Below are positions 24,787 to 33,228 of a DNA stretch of 49,027 nt, piece after piece. Position 1 is the stretch's first letter. Every line of letters begins with the position of its first letter. The stretch comes from Pseudosporangium ferrugineum (GTDB lineage: Bacteria; Actinomycetota; Actinomycetes; Mycobacteriales; Micromonosporaceae): positions 1 to 49,027 of the forward strand of contig NZ_PVZG01000032.1 in NCBI RefSeq assembly GCF_003002065.1, in the 5' to 3' direction. The notes under the pieces were generated by a model that was not told the origin of the DNA, did not search any database, and saw only the letters and a program-made list of their open reading frames with translations. Position numbers and translations under genes: made by a program.

Positions 24787-26915
24787 GGGTGGCCGTTCCA
24801 CGGTTTCGTCCCGACCGTGGTCAGGCGCTGGGTGGCCCGGGAGAGAGCGACGTAGAGCGTGCGCACCCCGCTGGCGTCCGTGGCGATCTCGGCCGGCTCG
24901 ACCAGGACCACCGCGTCGTACTCCATGCCCTTGGCCTCCAGCGCGGTGACCACCTGGACGCGTTCGGGAAGCCCGGCCACCCAGGCGGCCATCTCGTCGC
25001 GGCGCGGCACCGGCGTGATCACGCCGATCGTGCCGTCGACGTCGGCCAGGTGCTTCTCGACCGCGTCCTTGGTCACCGCCGGCAGGTCGGCCGCGCCGGC
25101 GCGCTGGTCGACCGGCTCGACGCCGGTGCTGCGCACGGCCCGGGGCAGCGGCAGGTCCGGCATGATCGTGCGGATCACCCCGGCGGCGACCGCGAAGATC
25201 TCCGACGAGTTGCGGTAGTTCGTGGTCAGCGCGTACGTGTTGCGCTTGCGCGAGCCGAGGGCCCGCTCCCGGGCCCGCTCCAGCTCGGCGGCGTCGCCCG
25301 ACCAGGCCGTCTGCGCCGGGTCGCCGACGATCGTCCAGGACGCGTACGCCCCCCGCCGGCCGATCATGCGCCACTGCATCGGGGACACGTCCTGCGCCTC
25401 GTCCACCACCACGTGCGCGTAGTCGCGGTAGTCCTCGTCGCGCTGCACGGCCTGGGCGCGCGCGGCGGCCTGACGGTCGGAGAAGGTGCTGACCTCCTGC
25501 ACCCCGTCGCGGACGTGGAACGGGTTCTTCGACTTCTGCTGCGCCCTGCGGGGACGGCCCATCAGCTCGTCCAGCTCGTCCAGCAGCGCCACGTCGGCGA
25601 TCGTGGGGCCGTGCTCGGCGAGCCCGTCGAACGACCCCTGCAACAGCGCGATCTCTTCCTTCGACAACAAGCCGTTCGCGTACGCCCGCAGCCGCGCGGG
25701 CTCCGCCAGCCACCGCAGCACCCGCATCGGCGTGAACCGCGGCCACCACGCCTTGAGGAAGTCGCGGAAGTCCGTACGGTCGGCGAGCTCCGCCTCGAAC
25801 TCCTGCTTCTCGGGCAGGTTGCGGATCGTCTGCCGGGCCTGCGCCCACAGCGCGTCGAAGATCCGGTCGAAGCCGTGCCCGCGCACCTCGTTGCGCCGCG
25901 CCCCGCGGGGCAGCGCCTTGCGCCGGACCCGGTCCAGCTCGGCGGCGTCCAGGCGCAGCAGCGAACCGCGGTAGAGCAGGCGCAACTCCGTCGGGGCACC
26001 CGGCACGGCGTCGTGCGACGCCCGCTCCAGCACCCGGCGCATCCGCAGCGAGCCCTTCACCGCCGCCACCGCCGTGGGATCGACCCGGGCGGCGTCGTAG
26101 CCCGGCACCAGCGAACCCAGCGACCGCAGCGTGGCCGTCTCCTCGCCGAGCGACGGCAGCACTGTCGCGATGTAGCCGACGAACACCCCGGACGGCCCGA
26201 CGACGAGAATCCCGCCGCCGGCGAAGCGGCTGCGGTCGGAATACAGCAGGTACGCCGCGCGGTGCAGCGCCACGGCGGTCTTGCCGGTGCCCGGGCCGCC
26301 GGTGACGATCGTGACCCCGCCGGCGGGGGAGCGGATCGCCTCGTCCTGCTCGCGCTGGATGGTCGCCACGATGTCGCGCATGCCGCGGCCGGTGGCCTTC
26401 GAGAGGCTGGCCAGCAGCGCGCCGTCGCCGACGATCCGCATGTCCGCCGGGGCGGCCTCCGGGTCCAGCAGGTCGTCCTCGATGCCGGTGACCCGCTCCC
26501 GGGACGACTGGATCATCCGGCGCCGGACCACGCCCAGCGGGTCGGCGGGGGTGGCACGGTAGAAGGCGGCGGCGGCCGGCGCCCGCCAGTCGACCACCAG
26601 CGACTGGGAGTCCTCGTCGCGGATGCCCATCCGGCCCACGTAGTGCCGGGCGCCGGTGTTCAGGTCCAGCCGGCCGAAGACCAGGCCCTCGTACTCGGTG
26701 TCCAGCGCGTGCCGGCGCCGGGCGGCGTGGAACACCATGGCGTCCCGCTCGACCAGGGCGCCGAACGTGCCGACCCCGGCGAGCTGGTAGCCCTCCTTCT
26801 CGGCGCGGGACGCCTCCCGGCGAAGCTCGGCGAGCCGGGCGTACACCCGGTCGACGTGCTCCTGCTCGACGGCGATCTCCTGCTGCAGGACGTGGGCGTC
26901 GCTCAAGTCGGTCAT
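24756..26915 (-). CDS. helR: RNA polymerase recycling ATPase HelR/HelD
   Basis: A 719-residue UvrD-like superfamily 1 ATPase. The N-terminal coiled coil (about 5-60: LQQEIAVEQEHVDRVYARL) is the arm that enters the RNA polymerase secondary channel in HelD. Then come a conserved YVGRMGIRDED / LVVDWRAPAAAAFY block, Walker A GGPGTGKT near 205-212, Walker B VVDEAQDVSP near 505, and C-terminal helicase motifs (VALSRATQRL). HelD-type proteins strip and recycle stalled RNA polymerase; HelR members also give rifamycin tolerance by displacing the drug. ATG 26915 was chosen by family length, though its GGGGAG is close to the start; an upstream TTG at 26960 is possible. No rifamycin-associated element was found upstream. 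Confidence 0.92.
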   Translation of the reverse strand: MTDLSDAHVLQQEIAVEQEHVDRVYARLAELRREASRAEKEGYQLAGVGTFGALVERDAMVFHAARRRHALDTEYEGLVFGRLDLNTGARHYVGRMGIRDEDSQSLVVDWRAPAAAAFYRATPADPLGVVRRRMIQSSRERVTGIEDDLLDPEAAPADMRIVGDGALLASLSKATGRGMRDIVATIQREQDEAIRSPAGGVTIVTGGPGTGKTAVALHRAAYLLYSDRSRFAGGGILVVGPSGVFVGYIATVLPSLGEETATLRSLGSLVPGYDAARVDPTAVAAVKGSLRMRRVLERASHDAVPGAPTELRLLYRGSLLRLDAAELDRVRRKALPRGARRNEVRGHGFDRIFDALWAQARQTIRNLPEKQEFEAELADRTDFRDFLKAWWPRFTPMRVLRWLAEPARLRAYANGLLSKEEIALLQGSFDGLAEHGPTIADVALLDELDELMGRPRRAQQKSKNPFHVRDGVQEVSTFSDRQAAARAQAVQRDEDYRDYAHVVVDEAQDVSPMQWRMIGRRGAYASWTIVGDPAQTAWSGDAAELERARERALGSRKRNTYALTTNYRNSSEIFAVAAGVIRTIMPDLPLPRAVRSTGVEPVDQRAGAADLPAVTKDAVEKHLADVDGTIGVITPVPRRDEMAAWVAGLPERVQVVTALEAKGMEYDAVVLVEPAEIATDASGVRTLYVALSRATQRLTTVGTKPWNGHPQGRGTATAV

Positions 26916-27104
26916 GCTCCCCGCTTGTGGATCAGCTGGCTGCCGCCCCGAAGGGGGCAATCGAACTTACTCCTGCCGGGGGCCCTGCGTCGATCGCGGC
27001 GCGCCCGGACCCGCGGGCCGGGCCTCTTCTCCCTCGTCTTCTTCCTCGTCCCGGCCTTCTTCCGTTCCCGGGCGGTCCGGCCGTGCCGCATGCGTTTTGC
27101 GTTC

Positions 27105-28052
27105 TCAGGCGGCCTGGCCGTATTGCTCGCGGGCGGCCGGGAGGGTCCGCCGGCGTGGGCCGGCGTTCGCGGCGGCCCGGTCGATGATCGTCGTGAGGGC
27201 CGCGGTCACCTCGTCGGGGCGTTCCATCATCAGCATGTGACCGGCGCCCTCGCAGACCGTCAGCTCGGTGCCGTGCAGGGCGTCGGCGATCGACTCCGCG
27301 CAGGCCGGCGGCGTCAGCCGGTCCCGGTCGCCGACCAGCGCCGCCGCGGGCACGTCACCGAGCGCGGCCAGCGTGTCCACCCGGTGCTGGGCGCCGACCG
27401 AGGCGCGGAAGCCGCCGATCGACCGCAGCGACGCCCGGCCCACCGCGGACATGGTGACCTCGAGGTCTCCGGCCGCGTAGCCGTCGCCGAAGAGCAGCCA
27501 GCGCACCCCGGGCCGCAGCGCGGGCAGCACGGCGCGGTGCGGGCGCCACGCCCCGAGCCGGGCGAGCACCCCGGCCCCCGTCTGCTCCGCCGCGCGCAGG
27601 AACGGCGTCAGCGGCGTGGGCAGGCCGTAACACGTATGGGTGGCGCCCTCGGCGGTGGTGGACACGAAGAGCAGGCCGCCGACCCGCTCCGCGAACACCT
27701 CGGGGTAGGACTCGGCGTACTCCATGATCGTCATGCCGCCCAGCGAGTGGCCGGCCAGCACGACCGGGCCGCTGGGGGCGTACGCGTCGAGCACCTCGGC
27801 CAGGTCCTCACCGAGCTGGGCCAGCGTCGCCGACCGCAACCGCATGCTGCCCGACCGCCCGTGCCCCCGGGCGTCGTACGCGACCACCCGCGCGCCGGTG
27901 TCCCGCAACGCCCTGACCTGGTGATGCCACGTCCGCCGGTCCAGGCACCACCCGTGCAGGAAGACGACCGTCACCTCGGCGTCGGCCGGACCGGACGTCT
28001 CGACGTGCAGCCGTACGCCGTCGGCAAGGGTGATCTCCGAGCGCTCGGACAT
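27105..28052 (-). CDS. Alpha/beta hydrolase
   Basis: A 315-residue serine hydrolase. ATG 28052 has GGAGGTG at 5 bases. It has the oxyanion motif VVFLHGW (about 29-35), the nucleophile elbow GHSLGG, the acid in VGDRDRLTP and the catalytic His in EGAGHMLMMERP. A cap domain lies between about 135 and 210. The substrate cannot be inferred; relatives include esterases, lactonases and haloperoxidase-like enzymes. No signal peptide. It shares a 193-bp divergent promoter region with the carbonic anhydrase. The 190 bp after it, before helR, hold no gene. Confidence 0.92.
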   Translation of the reverse strand: MSERSEITLADGVRLHVETSGPADAEVTVVFLHGWCLDRRTWHHQVRALRDTGARVVAYDARGHGRSGSMRLRSATLAQLGEDLAEVLDAYAPSGPVVLAGHSLGGMTIMEYAESYPEVFAERVGGLLFVSTTAEGATHTCYGLPTPLTPFLRAAEQTGAGVLARLGAWRPHRAVLPALRPGVRWLLFGDGYAAGDLEVTMSAVGRASLRSIGGFRASVGAQHRVDTLAALGDVPAAALVGDRDRLTPPACAESIADALHGTELTVCEGAGHMLMMERPDEVTAALTTIIDRAAANAGPRRRTLPAAREQYGQAA

Positions 28053-28245
28053 GGGCACCTCCGTGTATCGCACGGCCCCGTTGTACCCACGGGTAATAAG
28101 CATCACGCGCGATCACCGGAAATGCCAGATCTTTCGACGATCTCGCGCCGAACGGCCGGGGCCCGATAGCGCAACGGGTCGCGGCGAAAGGTGATGTGTC
28201 TCGCACGGGCTGCCCCGAAGCGGCGGCTCGTAGAGAATCAGTCCC

Positions 28246-28974
28246 ATGACGGGTCCGACACCTGCCCCCACCTCGGCATCTTCGACGGTTCTGCCGGCTC
28301 CGGCCGGGCCGTCCGATGCATCCTCGAACGCGGCCGTCGCCGCACCGGCCGATGCGCCCGCCACCCCGGGCGCGGCGTCCGGGACTCGGATCGTGCGGCC
28401 GGCCGACGCGCTGGCGGAGTTGCTCGCGGGCAACCGGCGGTTCGTGAGCGGCCGGCCCGAGCACGGGCACGACGTGTCGGCCGCGGCCGCCGCGTCCGGC
28501 GGGCAGCTCCCGCACGCCGTGGTGGTCGGCTGCATCGACTCCCGGGTGCCGCTCGAGGCCATCTTCGACCAGACCTTCGGCTCGATCTGCGTGATCCGCT
28601 CCGGCGGCCACGTCGTCGACCGCGCGGTGCTCGGCTCGGTCGGCTTCGCGGTGGCGGCCTTGAAGGTCCCGCTGATCATGGTGCTGGGCCACGTCCGCTG
28701 CGGCGCCGTCGACGCGACCGTCCAGGCCCTGCGCACCGGCGACCGCCCGGACGGTGACGTGGGCTACCTGGTGGACGAGATCGCCCCGGCGGTCGAGAGC
28801 ATCGGCCTGGACGACCCGGACGTGGCGGCCAAGGCGATGCGCGCCCACGTCACCCGCACGGTACGCCGCATGCGCGACGTGGCCGGCGTGCCGGACTCGG
28901 TGGCCGCGGGAACGGTCGCCATCGCGGGAGCGGTCTACGACCTGGACACCGGCCTCGTCGACCTCCTCACCTGA
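28246..28974 (+). CDS. Beta-class carbonic anhydrase
   Basis: A 242-residue zinc enzyme interconverting CO2 and bicarbonate. Zinc ligands and catalytic residues are in place: Cys96, Asp98 and Arg100 in GCIDSR, His149 and Cys152 in LGHVRCG. The first 45 residues are a Pro/Ala/Ser/Thr-rich extension unlike the family core; it is not a clear signal peptide. The true start may be later, but no better ribosome site is visible. Bicarbonate from this enzyme could feed carboxylases, which fits loosely with the fatty-acid genes downstream. A 21-bp repeat begins right after the stop. Confidence 0.93.
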   Translation: MTGPTPAPTSASSTVLPAPAGPSDASSNAAVAAPADAPATPGAASGTRIVRPADALAELLAGNRRFVSGRPEHGHDVSAAAAASGGQLPHAVVVGCIDSRVPLEAIFDQTFGSICVIRSGGHVVDRAVLGSVGFAVAALKVPLIMVLGHVRCGAVDATVQALRTGDRPDGDVGYLVDEIAPAVESIGLDDPDVAAKAMRAHVTRTVRRMRDVAGVPDSVAAGTVAIAGAVYDLDTGLVDLLT

Positions 28975-29016
28975 CAACCCACCCGCCGACCCGGCCAACC
29001 CACCCGCCGACCCGGC
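28975..29016. repeat. 21-bp tandem duplication after the carbonic anhydrase
   Basis: Two near-identical 21-base units (28975-28995 and 28996-29016) start at the base after the TGA stop. Confidence 0.8.
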
Positions 29017-29139
29017 GGTGGGAACTCCGTCGGCGTTCGCGCTAGCAGGCCCGCCGGACCGGCAGCTCGCCGGCCTGGCGTTCGTCCTGCCTGGCGGCCC
29101 GGCGGGCTGATCATCTTGTCGTGATCTTCGGTGGGTGCG

Positions 29140-29176
29140 AAAAGGCGCTCCCGGGCATGAATGCCCGGGAGCGCCT
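29140..29176 (-). terminator. Strong intrinsic terminator of the small-protein gene
   Basis: A 16-bp perfect stem AGGCGCTCCCGGGCAT (29143-29158) with its complement (29161-29176). On the minus strand it is followed by TTTT. It lies 20 bp past the stop at 29197. Confidence 0.92.
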
Positions 29177-29196
29177 CTGTGCTGCGGTGGGGGAGC

Positions 29197-29526
29197 TCAG
29201 CCCTCGAAGACGCCCGCCTCGGCGAGGCGCTTCTCGGTCGCGGCCCAGCCGTGCTGGGGGAAGGTCGCGTCGAGGGTGTTCAGCTCGGCGCGGATCTTGG
29301 CGCCGTGGCCGGCCGCGGCGAGGGTGCGGATCTCCTCGACGAACGCGTCCGAGTCCGTCTTCAGGTGGTTGGTCTTGCCGTTGGTCAGGTTGCGCACGTA
29401 CGCGAAACGGCCGTTCGCCAGCGGGATGAGGTACTTGAACTCACCGAGCACGCTGAGGGCGCCACCCTGGCCTGCCTGGCCGGCGCGGACGGATGCGCGG
29501 GCGGTCTTCGAGGTGTTGCTCGCCAC
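29197..29526 (-). CDS. Small conserved-looking protein of unknown function
   Basis: A 109-residue basic, soluble protein. GTG 29526 follows AAGGAG at 8 bases and excludes a 60-residue upstream extension that looks non-coding. It opens with a Lys/Arg/Ser/Ala tail (SNTSKTARASVRAGQAGQGG), followed by LGEFKYLIPLANGRFAYVRNLTNGKTNHLKTDSDAFVEEIRTLAAAG and a C-terminal WAATEKRLAEAGVF helix. The positive flexible tail plus compact body recalls nucleoid or ribosome-associated proteins, but no family is recognised. The strong ribosome site and excellent terminator suggest high expression as a monocistronic unit. Confidence 0.8.
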   Translation of the reverse strand: MASNTSKTARASVRAGQAGQGGALSVLGEFKYLIPLANGRFAYVRNLTNGKTNHLKTDSDAFVEEIRTLAAAGHGAKIRAELNTLDATFPQHGWAATEKRLAEAGVFEG

Positions 29527-29770
29527 GGCGGTACTCCTTGGGAAAGAACGGGTTGTCGGCATAAAACGCCGGAGCAATCCTACACGGCCTGCGCAGGGCC
29601 GCACCGCGGGAGTGGCCTGGTCCGTTAGGCCGGGTGTGCCACTACGGCCATTCACATGTCGATATTGCGGTTTCTCTGGCGCACCATCCGTACCACCCGG
29701 CATCATGGAGCACGATCAACCGCGGTCGAGGTCGTAGGGGAAGACGCACCTCGGTCTCCGGGAGGTCACC

Positions 29771-30262
29771 GTGCCAACGTGTGGCGTCGTATACGTCCAC
29801 TCGACCCCACTCGCCGTGTGCCAGCACGTCGAGTGGGCGATCGCGCGCGTCTTGACCGCGCCGGTCACCTTGCATTGGACTGCGCAGCCGGTCGATCCCG
29901 GCATGCGGCGGTCGGAGTGCAGCTGGACCGGAAGGCCCGGCACTGGTGCCGAGCTGGCTGCTGCCCTCCGACAGTGGCCCATGATCCGTTTTGAGGTCAC
30001 CGAGGAGCCGAGCCCCGGCGTCGACGGGGATCGCTTCATGCACGTGCCGGGCCGTGGGTTGTTCCGCGGCACGATCGGCGCCTCCGGCGACATCCAGATC
30101 GGTGAGGACCGGCTCCGCTCGATCATGGCCTCGGCGCGGGCCCCGGAGGCGTTGTCGCACGCCCTCGAGAAGGCGCTCGGCACCGCCTGGGACGCCGAAC
30201 TGGAGCCGTACCGCTACGCCGGCGACGGCGCCCCGGTCACCCTTCTCACCCGCGTCGGCTGA
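29771..30262 (+). CDS. DUF3145 family protein
   Basis: A 163-residue protein with GTG 29771 five bases after GGAGG. It matches the actinobacterial DUF3145 family: CGVVYVHSTPLAVCQHVEWA at the start, LHWTAQPVDPGMRRSECSW, IRFEVTEEPSPGVDGDRF, GDIQIGEDRLRSIM and a C-terminal LGTAWDAELEPYRYAGDG. No catalytic residues are known. In mycobacteria a DUF3145 gene lies close to aceE and the fatty-acid synthase genes; here it precedes them by several kb, a conserved neighbourhood that suggests a supporting role, which is inference. Confidence 0.9.
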   Translation: MPTCGVVYVHSTPLAVCQHVEWAIARVLTAPVTLHWTAQPVDPGMRRSECSWTGRPGTGAELAAALRQWPMIRFEVTEEPSPGVDGDRFMHVPGRGLFRGTIGASGDIQIGEDRLRSIMASARAPEALSHALEKALGTAWDAELEPYRYAGDGAPVTLLTRVG

Positions 30263-30295
30263 CCCACCCACCCGCGCAGACCCCGGCCGGGCCGC

Positions 30296-30495
30296 TCGAC
30301 GCGCACGCCCGCGCGGACCTGCACTGGAGGCGCGCACGCCGCGCGGACCTGCACCGGAGGCGCGGACGCCCGTGCAGACCTGCACCGGAGGCGCGTAGGC
30401 CCCGCGCGCACCTGCACCGGAGGCATGGACCGCCGCGTGGGCTGCGCTTGGGGCGCGGACGCCGCGCGGACGCCGCATGGACCTGCACCGGGCTG
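30296..30495. repeat. 30-32-bp degenerate tandem repeats
   Basis: The core ACCTGCAC recurs at 30317, 30347, 30378, 30410 and 30481. The array fills most of the 374-bp gap 30263-30636 after DUF3145. No gene is credible here. Confidence 0.82.
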
Positions 30496-30636
30496 AGCCC
30501 GGCGAGGCCGCGGCGTTCCGGGTGCGGCAGGGCATCTCGAGAGGGCTGTAAGACTCGGACGTGTCCGGATTGCCACGGAGCATTCCGCGGCCTCCGTCTT
30601 ATCTGCGCACCTGTAGCCCATTGCGAAGGATGCTCG

Positions 30637-31404
30637 ATGCGCTTCAAGCGATTCCTGACCGCCGGCCTGGCGGTTCTGGCCGCGCTGGCCACGGCCTCCC
30701 CGGCAGCCGCCATCAGCGGCGGTGAGACGGCCGCCCCCGGTGAGTTCCCCTGGATGGTCCGGATTCTGCCCGCCGGGTGCGGCGGGACCCTCATTCACCC
30801 GCAGCTGGTGCTGACCGCGCAGCACTGCGTCGACGAGCAGCCCGGTGACAGCTTCACCGTCGTCTCCGGGGTCGTGGATCTCGCGGACCCGCAGCGGACC
30901 GTCACCGGGTCCACGGCCGTCGTCGGCGGGGCCGAGTGGTGGAACGGGCCGGACTGGGCGGTGATCAAGCTGGAGCGGCCGCTCGACCTGCCCACGGTGC
31001 GGTTGGCCGGCGTGGCCGGGCCGTTGCGGACGTTCACCGTGGCGGGCTGGGGCAGGCAGCAGTGGGGCGGCGCCCAGGAGCGTTTCCTGCGCAAGGTGGA
31101 GCTGCCGTACCTCGCGGACGACCAGTGTTTCGATGATCCGTGGTGGGCGGATCACCCCGAGTATCCGCGGGCGATGATCTGCGGCAGGTCGGTGGACCGG
31201 AAGAGCCACTGCGGCGGGGACTCCGGCGGGCCCGCGCTGCACCGTCTTCCGGACGGGGTGTGGGAGCAGGTCGGGATCGTGAGCGGCGGCTCCGACTGCG
31301 ACTGGGAGATCGGCGAGGAGCCGAGGCCGAACTACACCGACGTCGCCTACTTCGGCGCGGACATTCGGCGCGCGGCGGAGCAGCTGCTCGCCGGGGCCAG
31401 GTGA
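30637..31404 (+). CDS. Secreted S1-family serine protease
   Basis: A 255-residue exported protease. ATG 30637 follows AAGGA. Signal peptide to about residue 25 (RFKRFLTAGLAVLAALATASPAAA), then ISGGETAAPGEFPWM, a chymotrypsin-fold start with the IxGG activation site. Triad: His63 in TAQHC, Asp106 in DWAVIKL, Ser196 in GGDSGGP. Six residues before the Ser (chymotrypsin position 189) is Ser rather than Asp, so the specificity pocket is chymotrypsin-like rather than trypsin-like. Several cysteines could form disulphides. The GH3 lipoprotein gene starts 47 bp downstream and may be cotranscribed. Confidence 0.93.
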   Translation: MRFKRFLTAGLAVLAALATASPAAAISGGETAAPGEFPWMVRILPAGCGGTLIHPQLVLTAQHCVDEQPGDSFTVVSGVVDLADPQRTVTGSTAVVGGAEWWNGPDWAVIKLERPLDLPTVRLAGVAGPLRTFTVAGWGRQQWGGAQERFLRKVELPYLADDQCFDDPWWADHPEYPRAMICGRSVDRKSHCGGDSGGPALHRLPDGVWEQVGIVSGGSDCDWEIGEEPRPNYTDVAYFGADIRRAAEQLLAGAR

Positions 31405-31451
31405 GCGACGGTGGTACGCCGGTTTGTGGCGGACCGGGTGGAGCTGATCCA

Positions 31452-33176
31452 ATGGCCCGCGTGAATAGGGCGTTCCGCGTTGCTCTGGCCGTACCCATGG
31501 GGCTCGTTCTTGCCGCCTGCGGCAGTGACGCGCCCACCCGGCCGGAAGCGACCGCCCGCGTCGCGCCCACCGTCGTCGCGCCCAGCCCGCCGCCCGCCGC
31601 CCCGCCCGTCGGCGATCCCGTCGCGCGGGCGCGGGAGGTGGCCCGGGCGATGAGCGACGAGGACCTGGCCGGGCAGGTGCTGATGCCGTACGCCTACGGC
31701 GCCGCCGCCGATCAGGTCGATGCCGCCGCCGCGGCGGGGAACCAGCGGCTCGCCGGGGTGAACACCCCCGCCGAGCTGGTCACGAAGTTCCGGCTGGGCG
31801 GGCTCATCCTGGTCGGGTTCGCGCCCGATGATCCGACCGGGGCGACGAACCCGGCGACCAACGTCGACAGCCCGCAGCAGGTGCGGGCGCTCACCGACGG
31901 GTTGCAGGCCGCCGCGGGCCGGTTGCCGGGCGGCGCGCCGCTGCTCGTCGGCACCGATCAGGAGTTCGGGGTCGTGACGCGGATCCGGACCGGTGCTACG
32001 CAGCTGCCGTCCGCGATGGCATTCGGGGCGGCCGGCAAGCCCGCGCTCACCGAGGCCGCGTGGCACGCCGCCGGCCGGGAACTCGCCGCGATGGGGGTCA
32101 ACGTCGACTTCGCCCCGGTCGCCGACACGCTGGGGGCGGCGGGCAGCTCGGTCATCGGCTCCCGCTCGTACGGCTCCGATCCCGCCGCGAACGGCAGGCA
32201 GGTGCGTGCCGCCGTGCGAGGGCTCCAGGCCGCCGGGGTCTCCGCCGCGCTCAAGCATTTCCCGGGGCACGGGCACACGACCGGCGACAGCCACAACGGG
32301 CTGCCCGTCGTCAAGGGGGACTGGGAGAAGCAGGACCGGCCGCCGTTCGACGCGGGCATCGACGCCGGGGCGGGCCTGGTCATGTCCGGCCACCTCGACG
32401 TGCAGGCGCTCGACAAGGGCGTCGCCGCCACGTTCTCGCGCAAGGTGATGACCGACGTCCTGCGCGGGCGGATGAAGTTCGCCGGGGTCGCCGTCACCGA
32501 CGCGATGAACATGGCGCCGGCGATGAAGTGGCCGGCGGGGGAGGCGGCGGTCCGCGCCCTGAACGCCGGCAACGACCTGCTGCTGATGCCGCCGGACATC
32601 GCCGGGGCGCGCGACGGCATCGTGGCCGGCCTGCGCGGCGGCAGCCTGAAGCGGGCGCGGCTCGTGGAGGCGGCCACGCGCGTGCTCACCCTGCGGTTCC
32701 GCAAGGCGGGCAAGGCGCAGCCGCCGCTCACCGCCGTGGATTCCGCGGATCATCACGCGGCGGTCGCCGCGGCCGACGCCGCGTCGATCACGATCCTCAA
32801 GGGCAGCTGCTCCGGGCCGCTGGTCACCGGTCCGGTCACCGTCACCGCGTCGGGTGACCGGGACACCGCACGTACCGTGCTGGTGGAGGCTCTGCAGCAG
32901 GCAGGCGTGCCGGTCCAGGCCGCGGGGGGCACGGTCGTTCACCTCGTCGGGTACGGGGACAAGCGCACGGACCTGAGCCCCGGCGCGGCGGTGACGGTCG
33001 CGATGGACACGCCGCAGCTGCTGGGCGCCGCGCGGTCGCCGACGCTCGTGGCAACGTACTCGTCGAGCAAGCTGTCGCTGACGGCGCTGGCCGCGGTGAT
33101 CGCCGGGAAAGCGAAGGCGCCGGGCCGCTCCCCGGTCGCCGTCCCCGGCCTGCCCCGGACCGCCTGCAAGGCGTGA
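31452..33176 (+). CDS. Lipoprotein glycoside hydrolase family 3 (NagZ-like beta-N-acetylhexosaminidase)
   Basis: A 574-residue cell-surface enzyme. ATG 31452 has a GTGGAG eight bases upstream. The lipobox LAAC puts the lipidated Cys at 23; a Pro/Ala linker follows. The GH3 barrel (about 60-420) has LVGTDQEFG, the NagZ-type loop KHFPGHGHTTGDSH containing the His that acts as acid/base in this subfamily, and VAVTDAMNM with the nucleophile Asp. The C-terminal about 150 residues form the second GH3 domain. It probably removes N-acetylglucosamine from cell-wall fragments or chitin oligomers, which would suit the chitinase in the same window. It ends just before a strong hairpin. Confidence 0.92.
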   Translation: MARVNRAFRVALAVPMGLVLAACGSDAPTRPEATARVAPTVVAPSPPPAAPPVGDPVARAREVARAMSDEDLAGQVLMPYAYGAAADQVDAAAAAGNQRLAGVNTPAELVTKFRLGGLILVGFAPDDPTGATNPATNVDSPQQVRALTDGLQAAAGRLPGGAPLLVGTDQEFGVVTRIRTGATQLPSAMAFGAAGKPALTEAAWHAAGRELAAMGVNVDFAPVADTLGAAGSSVIGSRSYGSDPAANGRQVRAAVRGLQAAGVSAALKHFPGHGHTTGDSHNGLPVVKGDWEKQDRPPFDAGIDAGAGLVMSGHLDVQALDKGVAATFSRKVMTDVLRGRMKFAGVAVTDAMNMAPAMKWPAGEAAVRALNAGNDLLLMPPDIAGARDGIVAGLRGGSLKRARLVEAATRVLTLRFRKAGKAQPPLTAVDSADHHAAVAAADAASITILKGSCSGPLVTGPVTVTASGDRDTARTVLVEALQQAGVPVQAAGGTVVHLVGYGDKRTDLSPGAAVTVAMDTPQLLGAARSPTLVATYSSSKLSLTALAAVIAGKAKAPGRSPVAVPGLPRTACKA

Positions 33177-33182
33177 ACGCCA

Positions 33183-33219
33183 CGGACGGGGCACCGCAGG
33201 ATCTGCGGTGCCCCGTCCG
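33183..33219. terminator. Bidirectional hairpin terminator between GH3 and fabF
   Basis: A perfect 17-bp stem (33183-33199 with 33203-33219) and a 3-base loop lie between two convergent stop codons at 33176 and 33229. No U-run. Confidence 0.85.
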
Positions 33220-33228
33220 GAAGAACCG

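Noticed and set aside
26916..27104. Rifamycin-associated element upstream of helR
   Set aside because: Only a small CCCC-TTC-GGGG hairpin is present; the long GGGGCTTGC-type inverted repeat is missing.
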